A stretch of 64,000 bases of DNA from Aestuariivirga sp. (GCA_030680855.1 JAUXUN010000021.1:32948-96947); one strand, 5' to 3'. Shown: positions 9,234 to 18,877, counted from the stretch's first letter. The notes: generated by a model from the letters alone, not told the origin. Translations and numbers: made by a program.

Positions 9234-9843
9234 GCTGGTGTAGCTCCGTTCCGGGAAGTGCCAGAAGATCCTCAGGCTTACTGATCCGGTGAAACTGACA
9301 ACCGTTCCGGGCTGCGGCTACTGCGTCATTCTCTCCGTCACCAACTACGAGCAACCGGGAGGGCCGAACGCCATGGTGAGTCAAGAGGTTCGTAATAGTT
9401 TGTACCTTGTTGTGCGGGTAGCCATAGATGCCGGTGAATAGACTCAGCCAGGCACGTCGCGCCAAAAGCAGGGTGAGCTGCTCATGCGGTGTTATGGAAA
9501 AGACATAAAGCGGAACTGCGCCAGATAATCTTTTCAGGAGGTTGCTTGCACCCGGCATTTCCGGTGCTGCGTCAACGGCGGCGGCAGCGGCCGCGCCGTA
9601 GGCACCGATCATCGCGTCTGCGACAATTGTCTGGGCCGGAAGGCCAATCCTTGCCGCTTCAATTATCATCTCGGGAATTACCCGCTGTCGTGGCCCGTCA
9701 GGGTCGCGGTCAAGAACGGTTGCAACTGCAGGAGCAAGATCCGCCGGGAAGACATCGAAGAACGCCTGGCGCTTGGCCCCGGCAGATTGCACCAAGGTAC
9801 CGTCAAAATCGAAAACAATGACGTCAAAGTGTGTGTTTGACAC
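9226..9843 (-). CDS. HAD-superfamily phosphatase of the nonulosonate operon
   Basis: This 205-residue protein has the HAD nucleophile motif DFDGT at residues 12-16, a lysine near 146 and the acidic motif GDGENDA at 168-174. Between them is an alanine-rich helical cap. The start is GTG 9843, overlapping the end of the neuB-like gene by 20 bases; the downstream overlap with neuA is eight bases. Placed between synthase and cytidylyltransferase, it probably removes phosphate from a nonulosonate 9-phosphate or a related intermediate, as in the KDN and KDO pathways. That assignment rests on operon position only. Confidence 0.75.
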   Translation of the reverse strand: MSNTHFDVIVFDFDGTLVQSAGAKRQAFFDVFPADLAPAVATVLDRDPDGPRQRVIPEMIIEAARIGLPAQTIVADAMIGAYGAAAAAAVDAAPEMPGASNLLKRLSGAVPLYVFSITPHEQLTLLLARRAWLSLFTGIYGYPHNKVQTITNLLTHHGVRPSRLLVVGDGENDAVAAARNGCQFHRISKPEDLLALPGTELHQHA

Positions 9844-11356
9844 GGAAATATGAGAGCCAGTTGTCGACTTTCGTCTTGCGCTGATCGCGGTTCATGCGGG
9901 CTATCGCAGGATCCTCGTAGAACGAGTCGTTGTTGAAATGAGTTGTTGACACTTCTTCGAAAATGCAACCTTCGAGCGTGTGAAACTTGTGCCATTGGTT
10001 GGGTTCGACAAGCAGGGTGTCACCTGGCTGCATGGTGAACTTATGTCCGTCTTTGACGATTTCGAGATCGCCCGCAAGGAGCTGGAATGTTTCTTCCTTC
10101 TGCTTGTGAAAATGATAGGGGTGTTTCTGCCGTGCCAGTTGAATTACCAATTTCTTGGCATAATCGCGATTTATGCAGGTGATGATTACCGCGCCAAATT
10201 CGCGGAATCTGCGCAGGCCATAGTGATGCGATATCTCAATTGAGGAATCCTCGTTAATGTGGATGCCGGCCTTGTTCAGCATGCCCCGGATCTGGAGCAT
10301 GATCTGATAGACCAGTTGATCGTCGGTGACATCCTGTCCGCCCATCGCCTCGGCGAGTGGGGCACGCGCGGCGTAGTCTCTGTCGGCGGTCATGCCAGGC
10401 CGGAAGTTGCCGCTGCTCATGCAGCCTTCCTGCAATGGCATGGCGAAGAAAACATCGTCCTTGCCAACCAGCTCGCCCTTCTTGATCGCCCTCGCGGCAA
10501 AGGCGCCGCGTTTCAGTTCGGTCAGCGTCTGACGCTCTTCCAGAGGTGCCGGAGCCCGTTCGGCGGACCCGATCATTGCTTTCGCAGCCTTGAAGGCAGC
10601 AAGCCACTTTTCCAGCTGCGCTGGCGTGGATGAATAGGCATTGAGCTTGTACTTGTCGGTGTTGAGGCCTACGTGGCGTTCGAATAACCTGGCACCCAGC
10701 GCTGCAGCGATCTGGATAGCAGAGGTATTGTCTTGATTCTCATGTGTTGACCAGCCAACGGGTACGCCACGATAACGCGCCTTGAGCTGTTTCACCTGGT
10801 TGAGTTGAAGCATATTGTCGGGTGTGGGATAGATCGCCACGCAGTGCATCAGGGCGAAGTTCACGCGCTCGGTCTGGAGAAAATTCGCCAGCCAGTCGAT
10901 TTCGTCGGTGCGCAGGCCAGCAGTCGAAACAACGACTGGTTTATTCACCCGGGAAATCTTTTCAATAAGCGGCCTGTCATCCGCCGAACAGCTGGCGACC
11001 TTGATAATATCCAGCTCCATGTCGCAAATTATATCAACCGACTCTTCATCGAAGGGCGTGCACATGGTCAAAAGGCCGCTATTTCTTGCCACATCAGCGA
11101 GGCTGTGGAATTCGTCCAACGACAGCTTGGTCTCGCTGAATCTCTTGATGTACTTCATGTCGGTTCGTGCCTTGAAATCCGGATGAATGAAGCTGTCGAG
11201 TTGCCGGAATTGAAACTTCAGGGCGCCCCTTACACCTGCTGCATTGTTAACTTTCGCAACTTCCTCGACTATCCGTGCGGCATGCGCGAAGTCGCCCTGG
11301 TGATTGTTGGCCAGGTCGTAGATGAACAAGTCGTCGAACTTGAAGGGTTCCTGCAT
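9824..11356 (-). CDS. neuB: NeuB-family nonulosonic acid synthase with SAF and cupin domains
   Basis: At 510 residues this is about 150 longer than a classical NeuB. Residues ~1-270 form the TIM-barrel synthase (DLANNHQGDFAHA near 14-26, VSTAG near 137-141, GWSTHE and RHVGLNTDK further on). This domain condenses PEP with an N-acyl-mannosamine-type sugar. Residues ~285-345 are the SAF/antifreeze-like domain (KRGAFAARAIKKGE). The extra C-terminus holds a cupin fold with HFHKQKEETF and a later PNQWHKFH, supplying histidines for a metal site. ATG 11356 follows AAGGA by about ten bases. The cupin could modify or sense the sugar. The product could be a neuraminic, legionaminic or KDN-like acid. Confidence 0.85.
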   Translation of the reverse strand: MQEPFKFDDLFIYDLANNHQGDFAHAARIVEEVAKVNNAAGVRGALKFQFRQLDSFIHPDFKARTDMKYIKRFSETKLSLDEFHSLADVARNSGLLTMCTPFDEESVDIICDMELDIIKVASCSADDRPLIEKISRVNKPVVVSTAGLRTDEIDWLANFLQTERVNFALMHCVAIYPTPDNMLQLNQVKQLKARYRGVPVGWSTHENQDNTSAIQIAAALGARLFERHVGLNTDKYKLNAYSSTPAQLEKWLAAFKAAKAMIGSAERAPAPLEERQTLTELKRGAFAARAIKKGELVGKDDVFFAMPLQEGCMSSGNFRPGMTADRDYAARAPLAEAMGGQDVTDDQLVYQIMLQIRGMLNKAGIHINEDSSIEISHHYGLRRFREFGAVIITCINRDYAKKLVIQLARQKHPYHFHKQKEETFQLLAGDLEIVKDGHKFTMQPGDTLLVEPNQWHKFHTLEGCIFEEVSTTHFNNDSFYEDPAIARMNRDQRKTKVDNWLSYFRVKHTL

Positions 11357-11368
11357 AGCGTCAATTCC

Positions 11369-12463
11369 TTACAATAGTGCTTCGGGAACGTAACCCGCAT
11401 TCCAGTCGATCCTCACCCGGCGATCGAGAGCATGTGACTTGAATGCCGCGGCAATCACCATCATTGTGTCGAGACCACGTTCGAGGCTAATGGGAGATTG
11501 GCTGATTTCTCCATTCATCACGCGGGCCAGATGATCAATCTCAGCTTTAAAATCGTCGGGCCGTTTCTTCTCAATCAGTTCCTCCTGTACTGAACCATTG
11601 GCCTGGCCGCTGAAAACTGCATCGTGCCCAGGCAGATGATTAACACGCCATTCGACGAAGCCGCCACTGCCCTGAAGTCTGGCCGATTTTTCGACAGGCA
11701 GCGTCACCACATCCTGAATGACGTCCCCCACGAGTCCGTGCTCGGTCCTAAGCGTTAACAGTGCCAGCTGATCATAGTTGGCACCGTCCTGCTTTACCAT
11801 GTCAAGAGTGGCAGACACCTCGCAAACTCGTCCGGCGCCTGCTATATTGGCAAAATGCTGCCAGATATTGATGGCATGTGAATGCTCGCCCGTAGCGCCT
11901 CCACCTCTGGCAGAGAAGCCCAGATAGGAATCTGCTGGCCCCGAAAGCCATGGGTGAGCGCCAAAAATGCCCTTCCAGTGCTCGCGTGTGCGAGCTGAAA
12001 TTGTCTGGAGACTGCCAAGGATTCCGGATTGGATGGCAAGCTCCGCCCTTTCAGTGTTTTGTCCCAGACAATGATTATATCCCACGGCAGCAAAGACGCC
12101 CGCTTTGTGAACCATTTTGAAGAGTTTTTCGCATCCCTCCAGACCTGGTCCGGCGAGCGGTTTTTCGATGAGCAAGGCGCGGGGACGCACACGTTCGAGT
12201 GTCTCTTGCGCAATCGTTATATGGCTATCGGGCGGTGTGCCAATGAAGATTACATCTGCTGGATCGCCGAAAGCATCGCGTGAATCTTTCAATACTATTG
12301 CATCGTCCCAAGAGCCGTAACGCCCCGGGTAAATGCTATCTCGCGCGCGCACCAAGGCTGCTGCATCGATATCAGTTAGTGTAACCTGCCAGCCGCGGCT
12401 GCGGGCGGCATTTGCGAGATGGTTTCCAATCGAGCCAGCACCAATGATTCTTATTGAAAACAA
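11369..12463 (-). CDS. Gfo/Idh/MocA-family NAD(P)-dependent oxidoreductase
   Basis: From a TTG start at 12463 the protein has 364 residues and begins directly with the Rossmann strand FSIRIIGAGSIG. GGGAG lies eight bases upstream of this TTG. Starting further upstream would add 27 residues unlike the family. The EKPL motif (IEKPLAG, near residue 98) marks the catalytic lysine of Gfo/Idh/MocA sugar dehydrogenases, and GATGEHSHAINIW further on supplies the active-site histidines. It is the first gene of the nonulosonate operon, twelve bases before neuB, so it probably makes or edits the sugar precursor in the cytoplasm. The specific sugar is unknown. Confidence 0.8.
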   Translation of the reverse strand: MFSIRIIGAGSIGNHLANAARSRGWQVTLTDIDAAALVRARDSIYPGRYGSWDDAIVLKDSRDAFGDPADVIFIGTPPDSHITIAQETLERVRPRALLIEKPLAGPGLEGCEKLFKMVHKAGVFAAVGYNHCLGQNTERAELAIQSGILGSLQTISARTREHWKGIFGAHPWLSGPADSYLGFSARGGGATGEHSHAINIWQHFANIAGAGRVCEVSATLDMVKQDGANYDQLALLTLRTEHGLVGDVIQDVVTLPVEKSARLQGSGGFVEWRVNHLPGHDAVFSGQANGSVQEELIEKKRPDDFKAEIDHLARVMNGEISQSPISLERGLDTMMVIAAAFKSHALDRRVRIDWNAGYVPEALL

Positions 12464-12582
12464 TATGAAAACTCCCGCGTCCCATAAAATGCGCGGTATC
12501 CTTAGCTTCTCGAAAGAGGTATGTCTACCGCGCGCTTGGTCCACATATAACCATTCAAATCAGTATGATTTGTGCCAAATCA

Positions 12583-13533
12583 CTATCGCGCAGTTGACGG
12601 CGCTTGACCGGATTGCGAAGGCTTTGCAGCGGCCAATTTAACCGAGATCAGGCCGGCAACCAGGATCAGTCCGAGGCCCGTGAGGGTGGTCCAGCGCGGG
12701 ATTTCGCTGAAGAACAGGAAGCCCCAGAGCGGTGCCCAGAACATGCCCGTGTATTCAAACACGGTGACGAGATTTGCGTCGGCCATGCGATAGGCATTGG
12801 TGAGCAGCGACATGGCGACGGCGGCGATGGCGCCGCAGATGCCCATGAGAAACAGATCGTAATTGTTTGGCCAGGCCCAGGAACGCACCAGGAAATCCAG
12901 GCTGGGGTGGCCGAGTTGGTCTATTCCGGCAATCGAAAAAAATCCCGCAATGAAGATGGCCCCCAGGAAGTAGACGGCGTTCTGGTAGAAGGCCATGACT
13001 GTTGCGGGTTCCGAAACGCCGAGCCTGCGGGCGATGATCATGGCAAGCGCATAAGTGGCAGCGCTCACAAGGCTGAAGAGGGCGGCCGGGTTGAACAGTG
13101 CCGTGCCGGGCTGCAGGATCACGAGTACGCCTATGAAGCCCAGGGCGATTGCTGCCCAGGATTGGCCCGAGACCTTTTCACCCAGCATGGGCACCGAAAG
13201 AATGGTCACGATAATGGGGGCCGCAAAGAAGAGCGCAATTGCTTCGGCCAGCGGAAGGGCCGGCAAGGCCATGTAATAGGTGGTGTAGGCCACCAGGAGT
13301 ATGCCGCCGCGCATGACGAGCGCCCAGAACAGGGGTGACCGCAGCTTTGCAATGCCACACTCAAAATGAACCAGGATAAGCAGCAGCGGCAAGGCAACGA
13401 TACAGCGGATAGCCATGGCAAGCGTGACCGCATGATCATGGCTAATGGATTTGATGATGGCGTCCTGGGTTGAAAACAGCATGACGCCGAAGGTGAGCGA
13501 AGCAATGCCGAACAGATTGCGATTGGACCGCAT
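12583..13533 (-). CDS. EamA/DMT-superfamily transporter (second of tandem pair)
   Basis: The 316-residue inner-membrane protein has about ten hydrophobic helices arranged as two EamA repeats. Examples are the GEKVSGQSWAAIALGFIGV junction at the end of repeat one and the EIPRWTTLTGLGLIL junction at the end of repeat two. Such proteins export or import small metabolites by exchange or symport. It begins at ATG 13533, only two bases after the stop of the paralogous gene at 13536, so the two are cotranscribed. Substrate is unknown. It could serve the adjacent sugar operons, but this family is too broad to tell. Confidence 0.8.
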   Translation of the reverse strand: MRSNRNLFGIASLTFGVMLFSTQDAIIKSISHDHAVTLAMAIRCIVALPLLLILVHFECGIAKLRSPLFWALVMRGGILLVAYTTYYMALPALPLAEAIALFFAAPIIVTILSVPMLGEKVSGQSWAAIALGFIGVLVILQPGTALFNPAALFSLVSAATYALAMIIARRLGVSEPATVMAFYQNAVYFLGAIFIAGFFSIAGIDQLGHPSLDFLVRSWAWPNNYDLFLMGICGAIAAVAMSLLTNAYRMADANLVTVFEYTGMFWAPLWGFLFFSEIPRWTTLTGLGLILVAGLISVKLAAAKPSQSGQAPSTAR

Positions 13534-13535
13534 GG

Positions 13536-14429
13536 TCAGGCTTCAACCGCTACGGATATGTGGCGGCGCTCGCGGTGGAAGATATAGAGGCCAGAGCCAA
13601 TGATGAGGGCGGCCCCAGCCCATGTCCAGAGATTTGGCCAATCGCCCCAGATCACAAAGCCGAAAAGCGCGGCCCAAATCAGCGAGGAATAGCTGAATGG
13701 GGCAACGACGGAGGCGGGCGCCAGGCGCAGGGCGCGAATCAGGCAAAGGTGACCAATGGCCCCTGCCAATCCGCTGCCAATCAGCAGCAGCCAATCAAAT
13801 GCCGTGGGCCAGGACCAGAACCAGGGAACGATCAGGCTTGTAACGATGGCTCCCGCCGTTGCGGTAAAGAGCAGCGAGGTAAGGGGGGCATCGTCGCGCA
13901 CCATGCGAGTGACGATCTGGTAATTGGCATTGAGCAAGGCTGCGGCGAGCAGGAACAAAACGCCCAAGCCAATTCCGCCGAAGCCGCTTTGCCAGGGCTG
14001 GACAACGATAACGGCTCCCGTGAAGCCCACAACAATACCCGCCCAGCGGCGCAAGCCAACCTTCTCGCCAAGCAGTGGAATGGACAGGAGGGTTACCAGG
14101 ATAGGGCTGAGAAACATGATGGTCGTTGCGGTGGCAAGCGGGGTCGTGCGGATTCCTGCGTTGAATGCTGCCGTCGTGGACATCAGGAGCACTGAGCGTA
14201 TTGCCTGCTTTCCCGGGGATATGCTTCTTGCCAGTCTTCCGAGGTTTCGGCCACAGACAAGAGCGGCAATGATGGTGGCAAAGAAAAACCGTGCCCAGGT
14301 AACCTGCACAAGCGAATAGCTTTCAAGCAGGTGCTTCATGATGGCATCAAGGGTTATGAAACACAGCATGGTGGCCAGCATCCAGAGGATGCCGCGCATG
14401 CGATTTTCGTGGGAATCCGCAGGAGACAT
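13536..14429 (-). CDS. EamA/DMT-superfamily transporter (first of tandem pair)
   Basis: This 297-residue membrane protein has the same ten-helix, two-repeat layout as its downstream neighbour. It shares landmark segments such as ILVTLLSIPLLGEKVGLRRW at the end of the first repeat and a GDWPNLWTWAGAALIIGSGLY-type end. The two genes look like a tandem duplication that has diverged. ATG 14429 is the natural start, before a hydrophobic first helix at about residues 11-28. It faces the denD end of the rhamnose locus across a 63-base gap on the same strand. Substrate cannot be inferred from sequence. Confidence 0.8.
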   Translation of the reverse strand: MSPADSHENRMRGILWMLATMLCFITLDAIMKHLLESYSLVQVTWARFFFATIIAALVCGRNLGRLARSISPGKQAIRSVLLMSTTAAFNAGIRTTPLATATTIMFLSPILVTLLSIPLLGEKVGLRRWAGIVVGFTGAVIVVQPWQSGFGGIGLGVLFLLAAALLNANYQIVTRMVRDDAPLTSLLFTATAGAIVTSLIVPWFWSWPTAFDWLLLIGSGLAGAIGHLCLIRALRLAPASVVAPFSYSSLIWAALFGFVIWGDWPNLWTWAGAALIIGSGLYIFHRERRHISVAVEA

Positions 14430-14492
14430 GCACGTTCTATAGAGCGCTAGGGCAAACTATCCCACTGCGGCTGGGAAGCTAGCAAGGTTGCG

Positions 14493-15470
14493 CTATTTGC
14501 ATGGCGCAAGCTCATCTTCCATATGCACCCTGATGATGTCTTCGAAACTGCTCTCTGCCTTGAAGCCCAAGCCCAGGGCCCGCCGGGGGTCAAAATTGCG
14601 CGGCCAGCCGGAGACGATTTTGGCTATCGTTTCGTCAGGTTCCCGGCGGATGAGCTTAACCACATCATTGCCTGCGACCTTGCGCAGCGCCTCGATTTGC
14701 TCGGCCACGGTGCAGGATAGGCCGGGCAGGGTGAGGGTGCGGCGGTTTCCCAGCTTTCCCGTGTCCAGTGTTGCCGCCTGGATGAGGAACAGAACGGCGG
14801 CACGGGGCGAGGCGTGCCAGTGGCGCACGGTGTCACTCACCGGAAGGACGGCCTCCTTTCCGGCGAGCGGCTCGCGGATGATATTGGAAAAGAACCCTGA
14901 AGCCGCAAGATTGGGCTTGCCGGGCCGGACGCAAACGGTTGGCATGCGCAGCGCCACCCCATCAAAGAAGCCGCGGCGGGAATAGTCATTCAACAGAAGT
15001 TCGTCGATGGCCTTCTGGGTGCCGTAGCTGGTGAGCGGCGTGGTGAAAAACTCGTCGCCGATGGCATCGGGGAAGGGAGTGCCAAAAACCGCAATGGAGG
15101 ACGTGAAGATGACCTTTGGCCTGTAGCCGCCACCCACCTTGCGAATGACTTCGAAGAGAATGCGGGTGGCGTCGAGGTTGATGCGGTAGCCCTTTTCAAA
15201 GTCCTTTTCCGCTTCGCCGGAAACGATGGCCGCGAGGTGGAAAATAACATCAGGTCTGCCGGCAACGAGTTTTTCAGCTTCACCAGAAGCCGAAAGATCG
15301 CCGACAAAGGTTTCAACCGGGTAGTTTGAGGCCGGCGGGGCAGGGGGGATAACGGCGTCAAAGCGGGTGACGCGAGATATGGCCTTGCCGCCCAGCATTC
15401 CCTCGTTGCCAAGGCGCGCGAGCAGTTTTGCGCCGAGCATGCCGCCCGCGCCGATAACCAGAATATGCAA
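14493..15470 (-). CDS. denD: DenD-type NAD-dependent sugar-acid dehydrogenase
   Basis: The 325-residue protein is an extended short-chain dehydrogenase/epimerase: the N-terminal VIGAGGMLG binds NAD, and the catalytic Tyr-x3-Lys is SYGTQK near residue 146. The overall sequence resembles D-erythronate dehydrogenase DenD, including the HLAAIVSGEAE segment after strand four and a MPTVCVRPGKPN motif. It starts with TTG 15470 just after GGAGG; no ATG lies at this position. It follows rhaI by 15 bases and is probably the last gene of the rhaD-rhaI operon. DenD has no known role in rhamnose breakdown, so it may oxidise a related acid or a side product. The family call is firmer than the substrate. 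Confidence 0.7.
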   Translation of the reverse strand: MHILVIGAGGMLGAKLLARLGNEGMLGGKAISRVTRFDAVIPPAPPASNYPVETFVGDLSASGEAEKLVAGRPDVIFHLAAIVSGEAEKDFEKGYRINLDATRILFEVIRKVGGGYRPKVIFTSSIAVFGTPFPDAIGDEFFTTPLTSYGTQKAIDELLLNDYSRRGFFDGVALRMPTVCVRPGKPNLAASGFFSNIIREPLAGKEAVLPVSDTVRHWHASPRAAVLFLIQAATLDTGKLGNRRTLTLPGLSCTVAEQIEALRKVAGNDVVKLIRREPDETIAKIVSGWPRNFDPRRALGLGFKAESSFEDIIRVHMEDELAPCK

Positions 15471-15484
15471 ATGAACCTCCGATG

Positions 15485-16777
15485 TTAAATGATGCCGGCG
15501 GAGGCTACTCCACTGACGGGTCTTTCCCTGGCTTTCGCAGCACGATAGCCGGAGGTGCGGTACAGGCTCAAGGGGTCTATGGCGCCACCCTTGCGACGGC
15601 GGGCCTCGGCAAGGATAGGGCCGACATCCGTATTGAAGGCCTGTTTGATCAGGCGGTGGCCCGCCATCACGTCGCTTTCGTCCTGAGCGGCGCTAAGGGC
15701 TTTGCGGTCCACCAGTGAAGCCTGCACGTAAGCCCTGACAATCTCAATGGCAGAGGCCATGAGGCTTTCGATGGGGTCCGTCACATTGTGGGACTGGTCG
15801 ATCATGTAGGCGGGTGCGAAGCCTTTGGCGTTGCGCAACTCGGCATCGACAAGCTCGTTGAAAATCAGGAACAGGCGGAATGGGTCGGTGGAGCCTGAAT
15901 CGAGATCATCGTCGCCATATTTGGAATCATTGAAGTGGAAGCCCGCTAGTTTTTCGGCGCGGATAAGGCGCGCCACGATCTGCTCGATATTGGTGTTGGG
16001 GGCATGATGGCCGAGGTCAACCAGGCATTTGGCCTGGGGGCCAAGCTCCGAGGCTGCCAAGAAACTCGAACCCCAGTCGGAAATGACGGTTGCATAGAAC
16101 GCCGGCTCATAGAGCTTGTGTTCCAGAAACACGAACCAGTTCTTGGGCAGCTTGTCGTAGATCGCGGCGAGCGAGTCCATGTAGCGATCAAAGGCAGCGT
16201 TGAGGTTGGTTTGGCCCGGGAAATTTGCCCCGTCGGCGATCCATACGGTCAATGCGGTGGAACCTAGTTTCTGACCGATTTCGATGCACTCGATGTTATG
16301 TTCAACGGCCTGGTCACGGGTGGCTTTGCTGGCGTGGGTGAGTGAGCCGAATTTATAGGACGTCTCCTGGCTGCTCTGGTCCTGAAAGGTGTTTGAGTTC
16401 ACCGCATCGAAGCCCAGCTCATAGGACGCCGCTTCCTGGCGAAGTGCGTTGTAGTCGGCGACCTTGTCCCACGGGATATGGGGGGAGACATTGGGTGTGG
16501 CGCGGCAGAGTTGCTGGACCACGCCGCAATCGGCGAGCTTGTCGTGAATGTTGCGGGGTTCGCCTGCGCCGGGGAAGCGGGCAAAGCGGGTGCCGCCGGT
16601 TCCCACCCCCCAGGTTGGGATGGCCACCGCATAGTCCATGGCGCGTGTGGTCATGGCCTCAATGTCTATGCCCCGGCGCTGCAGCTGGCGCGCCAGGCTT
16701 GCGTAATCATCGGCCAAAGCCTGTTCGATTTTCTTGTTTTCCGTGCCAATCAGGTCGGGTGAGATTGTGAAGGTCAT
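15485..16777 (-). CDS. rhaI: L-rhamnose catabolism isomerase
   Basis: The 430-residue protein matches the rhizobial RhaI type of xylose-isomerase-like TIM barrel. Landmarks are PTWGVGTGGTRFARFPGAGEP near residues 54-74, LEHKLYEPAFY, LVDLGHHAPNTNIEQI and HFNDSKYGDDDLDSG. The clustered acidic and histidine residues bind the two metals. It converts L-rhamnose to L-rhamnulose in the cytoplasm. ATG 16777 lies three bases after the rhaD stop, so both are made from one transcript, which also includes denD. Length and gene order agree with Rhizobium rhaDI. Confidence 0.9.
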   Translation of the reverse strand: MTFTISPDLIGTENKKIEQALADDYASLARQLQRRGIDIEAMTTRAMDYAVAIPTWGVGTGGTRFARFPGAGEPRNIHDKLADCGVVQQLCRATPNVSPHIPWDKVADYNALRQEAASYELGFDAVNSNTFQDQSSQETSYKFGSLTHASKATRDQAVEHNIECIEIGQKLGSTALTVWIADGANFPGQTNLNAAFDRYMDSLAAIYDKLPKNWFVFLEHKLYEPAFYATVISDWGSSFLAASELGPQAKCLVDLGHHAPNTNIEQIVARLIRAEKLAGFHFNDSKYGDDDLDSGSTDPFRLFLIFNELVDAELRNAKGFAPAYMIDQSHNVTDPIESLMASAIEIVRAYVQASLVDRKALSAAQDESDVMAGHRLIKQAFNTDVGPILAEARRRKGGAIDPLSLYRTSGYRAAKARERPVSGVASAGII

Positions 16778-16780
16778 GAT

Positions 16781-18850
16781 CTACCTCGAGAAGGTAACGG
16801 CATTGCCGCCATCGACATTGAGGAAATTGCCGGTGGATTTGGCCGAAAGATCGGAGGCGAAGAAATAGACGGCCTCGGCGATGTCCTCGGGAAACACCGA
16901 GCGCTGCAGAAGCGAACGCTTGCGGTAATGCTCCTCCAACTCATCTTCTGAAATCTTGTTGGAGGCGGCGCGCTGCTGGCGCCATTCGCCCTGCCAGATC
17001 TTTGAGCCACGCAGGACGGCATCCGGGTTGACCACATTCACGCGAATGCCCATGGGTGCCCCTTCCAGGGCCATGCAGCGGGCCAAATGCACTTCGGCGG
17101 CCTTGGCAGTGCAATAGGCCGAAGCCCCTGCAGAGGCCGCTATGGCGTTCTTGGAGGCAATGAAGACCATGGAGCCGCCGAGCCCCTGGCGTTTCATCAG
17201 GCGGTAGCCCTCGCGGCCCACGAGGAAATAGCCGGTGGCCATGATCGACATGTTCTTGTTCCACAGGTCAAGCGTCGTATCTTCGACATTGGCAGCAAGG
17301 GTGATCCCCGCGTTATTGACGACGATATCCACGCCGCCGAAGGCCTTCACGGCATCATCCATGGCCTTGATCACCGCGTCCTCGCGGGTGACATCCATGA
17401 TCACGCCACGGACATTGTCCTTGCCGAAGCTCTTGCCGAAATTGGCAACGGTTGAGTCGAGCGAGGCCTCGTCAATATCTGCAAGAACCACGCAGGCCCC
17501 TTCTTTCATCAAGCGCTCGGCAATGGCCGAGCCGATGCCGCCAGCGCCCCCGGTGATAAAGGCAACCCGCCCGGCCAGGCTCTTGGCCTTTGGCATGCGC
17601 TGCAGCTTGGCTTCCTCAAGCAGCCAGTATTCAATGTTGAAGGCTTCCTGTTCGGGCAGTCCCACATAGGCGGAAACCGATGACGCGCCGCGCATGACAT
17701 TGATGGCATTGACGTAGAACTCGGCGGCAACGCGGGCGGTGGCCTTGTCCTTGGCGAAGGACAGCATGCCGACTTGCGGCACGAGATAGATCACCGCGTT
17801 GGGATCTCGCATCTTGGGTGAGTTGTGGTGCTTGCACCGGTCGTAGTAGCGGCCATAGTCGGCGCGGTAATCGGCAATCAGTTTGTCGAGGACCGCACCT
17901 TCCGCATCATGGGGAATGATCACCGGCCGAATTTTTGTGCGGAGGAAATGATCCGGGCAGGACGTTCCGAGCGGTGCCAAGGCACCAAGCATTTTGCCAT
18001 TTACAAATTCCAGAACCTCCGGGGCATCAGTGAAATGTCCGGTTTTCATCTCTTCCTTGGAAATCCGTCCCCTAATTTCGGGCAGCAGGCGCAACACCAC
18101 GGCCTGTCTTTCAGCCGGACTGAACGATTTGACGGCTTCGCCGCCAAAGGCCGGCTTCTTGCCATTCCTGTCAAGCCAGGTGGCGGTTTTGTTGATGATG
18201 CGGAGGGTAGTTTCGTAGCAATCCCTGGCGTTGTGGGCCCAGGTGAACAGGCCATGGCTGCCAAGCACGACGCCCACATATTCCGGGTGTTCGGTTGCCA
18301 TATTGCCGAGTTTTATCCCGAGATCAATGCCGGGGCGCCGCCACGGAAGATAGCCCATCTCATTTCCATAGATCTCTTTAGTGAGCTTCTCGGAATCCTT
18401 TGATGCGGCAATGGCGATGACGGCGTCGGAGTGGACATGATCCACATGGGCATAAGGCACATAGCCATGAAGGCAGGTATCAATCGAAGCGGCGCGGGAA
18501 TTGAGATTGAATGTGCAGTGATTAAGGTTGTGGACCATCTCGTCTTCCTGGGAGAGGTCCTTGTAGAGGTTTTTCAAGGCCAGCAACTTGTCCATGTAGA
18601 GCGTAGCGAAACCATCGAGCTTCATGGAGGCGATGTCACCACCAGAGCCCTTTACCCATAGCACCTGCACCGGTTTCCTGGTCAGCGGATCGGTCATTTC
18701 CACTTTGGCGGAGGTATTGCCGCCGCCAAAATTTGTGATGCGGAGGTCGCTGCCCAAAAGATTGGAGCGATAGAGCAGGAGTCCTGGTTCATCGAGATTT
18801 TTGGCGTGTGAATTGTCCCACAGGGATGGGATCAAAAGTGATGATGTCAT
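16781..18850 (-). CDS. rhaD: Bifunctional rhamnulose-1-phosphate aldolase / lactaldehyde dehydrogenase
   Basis: The protein has about 689 residues from ATG 18850. The N-terminal ~400 residues form a class II (zinc) aldolase domain with FGGGNTSAK and a histidine cluster around DTCLHGYVPYAHVDHVHSD. The C-terminal ~260 residues form a short-chain dehydrogenase with GGAGGIG for NAD and YCTAK as catalytic pair. It splits rhamnulose 1-phosphate into dihydroxyacetone phosphate and L-lactaldehyde and oxidises the latter. I prefer ATG 18850, preceded by AGG, to a TTG at 18874 that adds eight residues. The gene diverges from rhaR. It needs a phosphorylated substrate, yet no rhamnulose kinase lies in this window. 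Confidence 0.92.
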   Translation of the reverse strand: MTSSLLIPSLWDNSHAKNLDEPGLLLYRSNLLGSDLRITNFGGGNTSAKVEMTDPLTRKPVQVLWVKGSGGDIASMKLDGFATLYMDKLLALKNLYKDLSQEDEMVHNLNHCTFNLNSRAASIDTCLHGYVPYAHVDHVHSDAVIAIAASKDSEKLTKEIYGNEMGYLPWRRPGIDLGIKLGNMATEHPEYVGVVLGSHGLFTWAHNARDCYETTLRIINKTATWLDRNGKKPAFGGEAVKSFSPAERQAVVLRLLPEIRGRISKEEMKTGHFTDAPEVLEFVNGKMLGALAPLGTSCPDHFLRTKIRPVIIPHDAEGAVLDKLIADYRADYGRYYDRCKHHNSPKMRDPNAVIYLVPQVGMLSFAKDKATARVAAEFYVNAINVMRGASSVSAYVGLPEQEAFNIEYWLLEEAKLQRMPKAKSLAGRVAFITGGAGGIGSAIAERLMKEGACVVLADIDEASLDSTVANFGKSFGKDNVRGVIMDVTREDAVIKAMDDAVKAFGGVDIVVNNAGITLAANVEDTTLDLWNKNMSIMATGYFLVGREGYRLMKRQGLGGSMVFIASKNAIAASAGASAYCTAKAAEVHLARCMALEGAPMGIRVNVVNPDAVLRGSKIWQGEWRQQRAASNKISEDELEEHYRKRSLLQRSVFPEDIAEAVYFFASDLSAKSTGNFLNVDGGNAVTFSR

Positions 18851-18877
18851 GAATATGTACCTGGTTGAATTCAAATC

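Noticed and set aside
12604..13338. Long plus-strand frame (244 codons) opposite the EamA gene
   Set aside because: It is the antisense shadow of a G+C-rich membrane-protein gene; the product is full of glycine, glutamate and histidine without structure. The same holds for 13560-14195.
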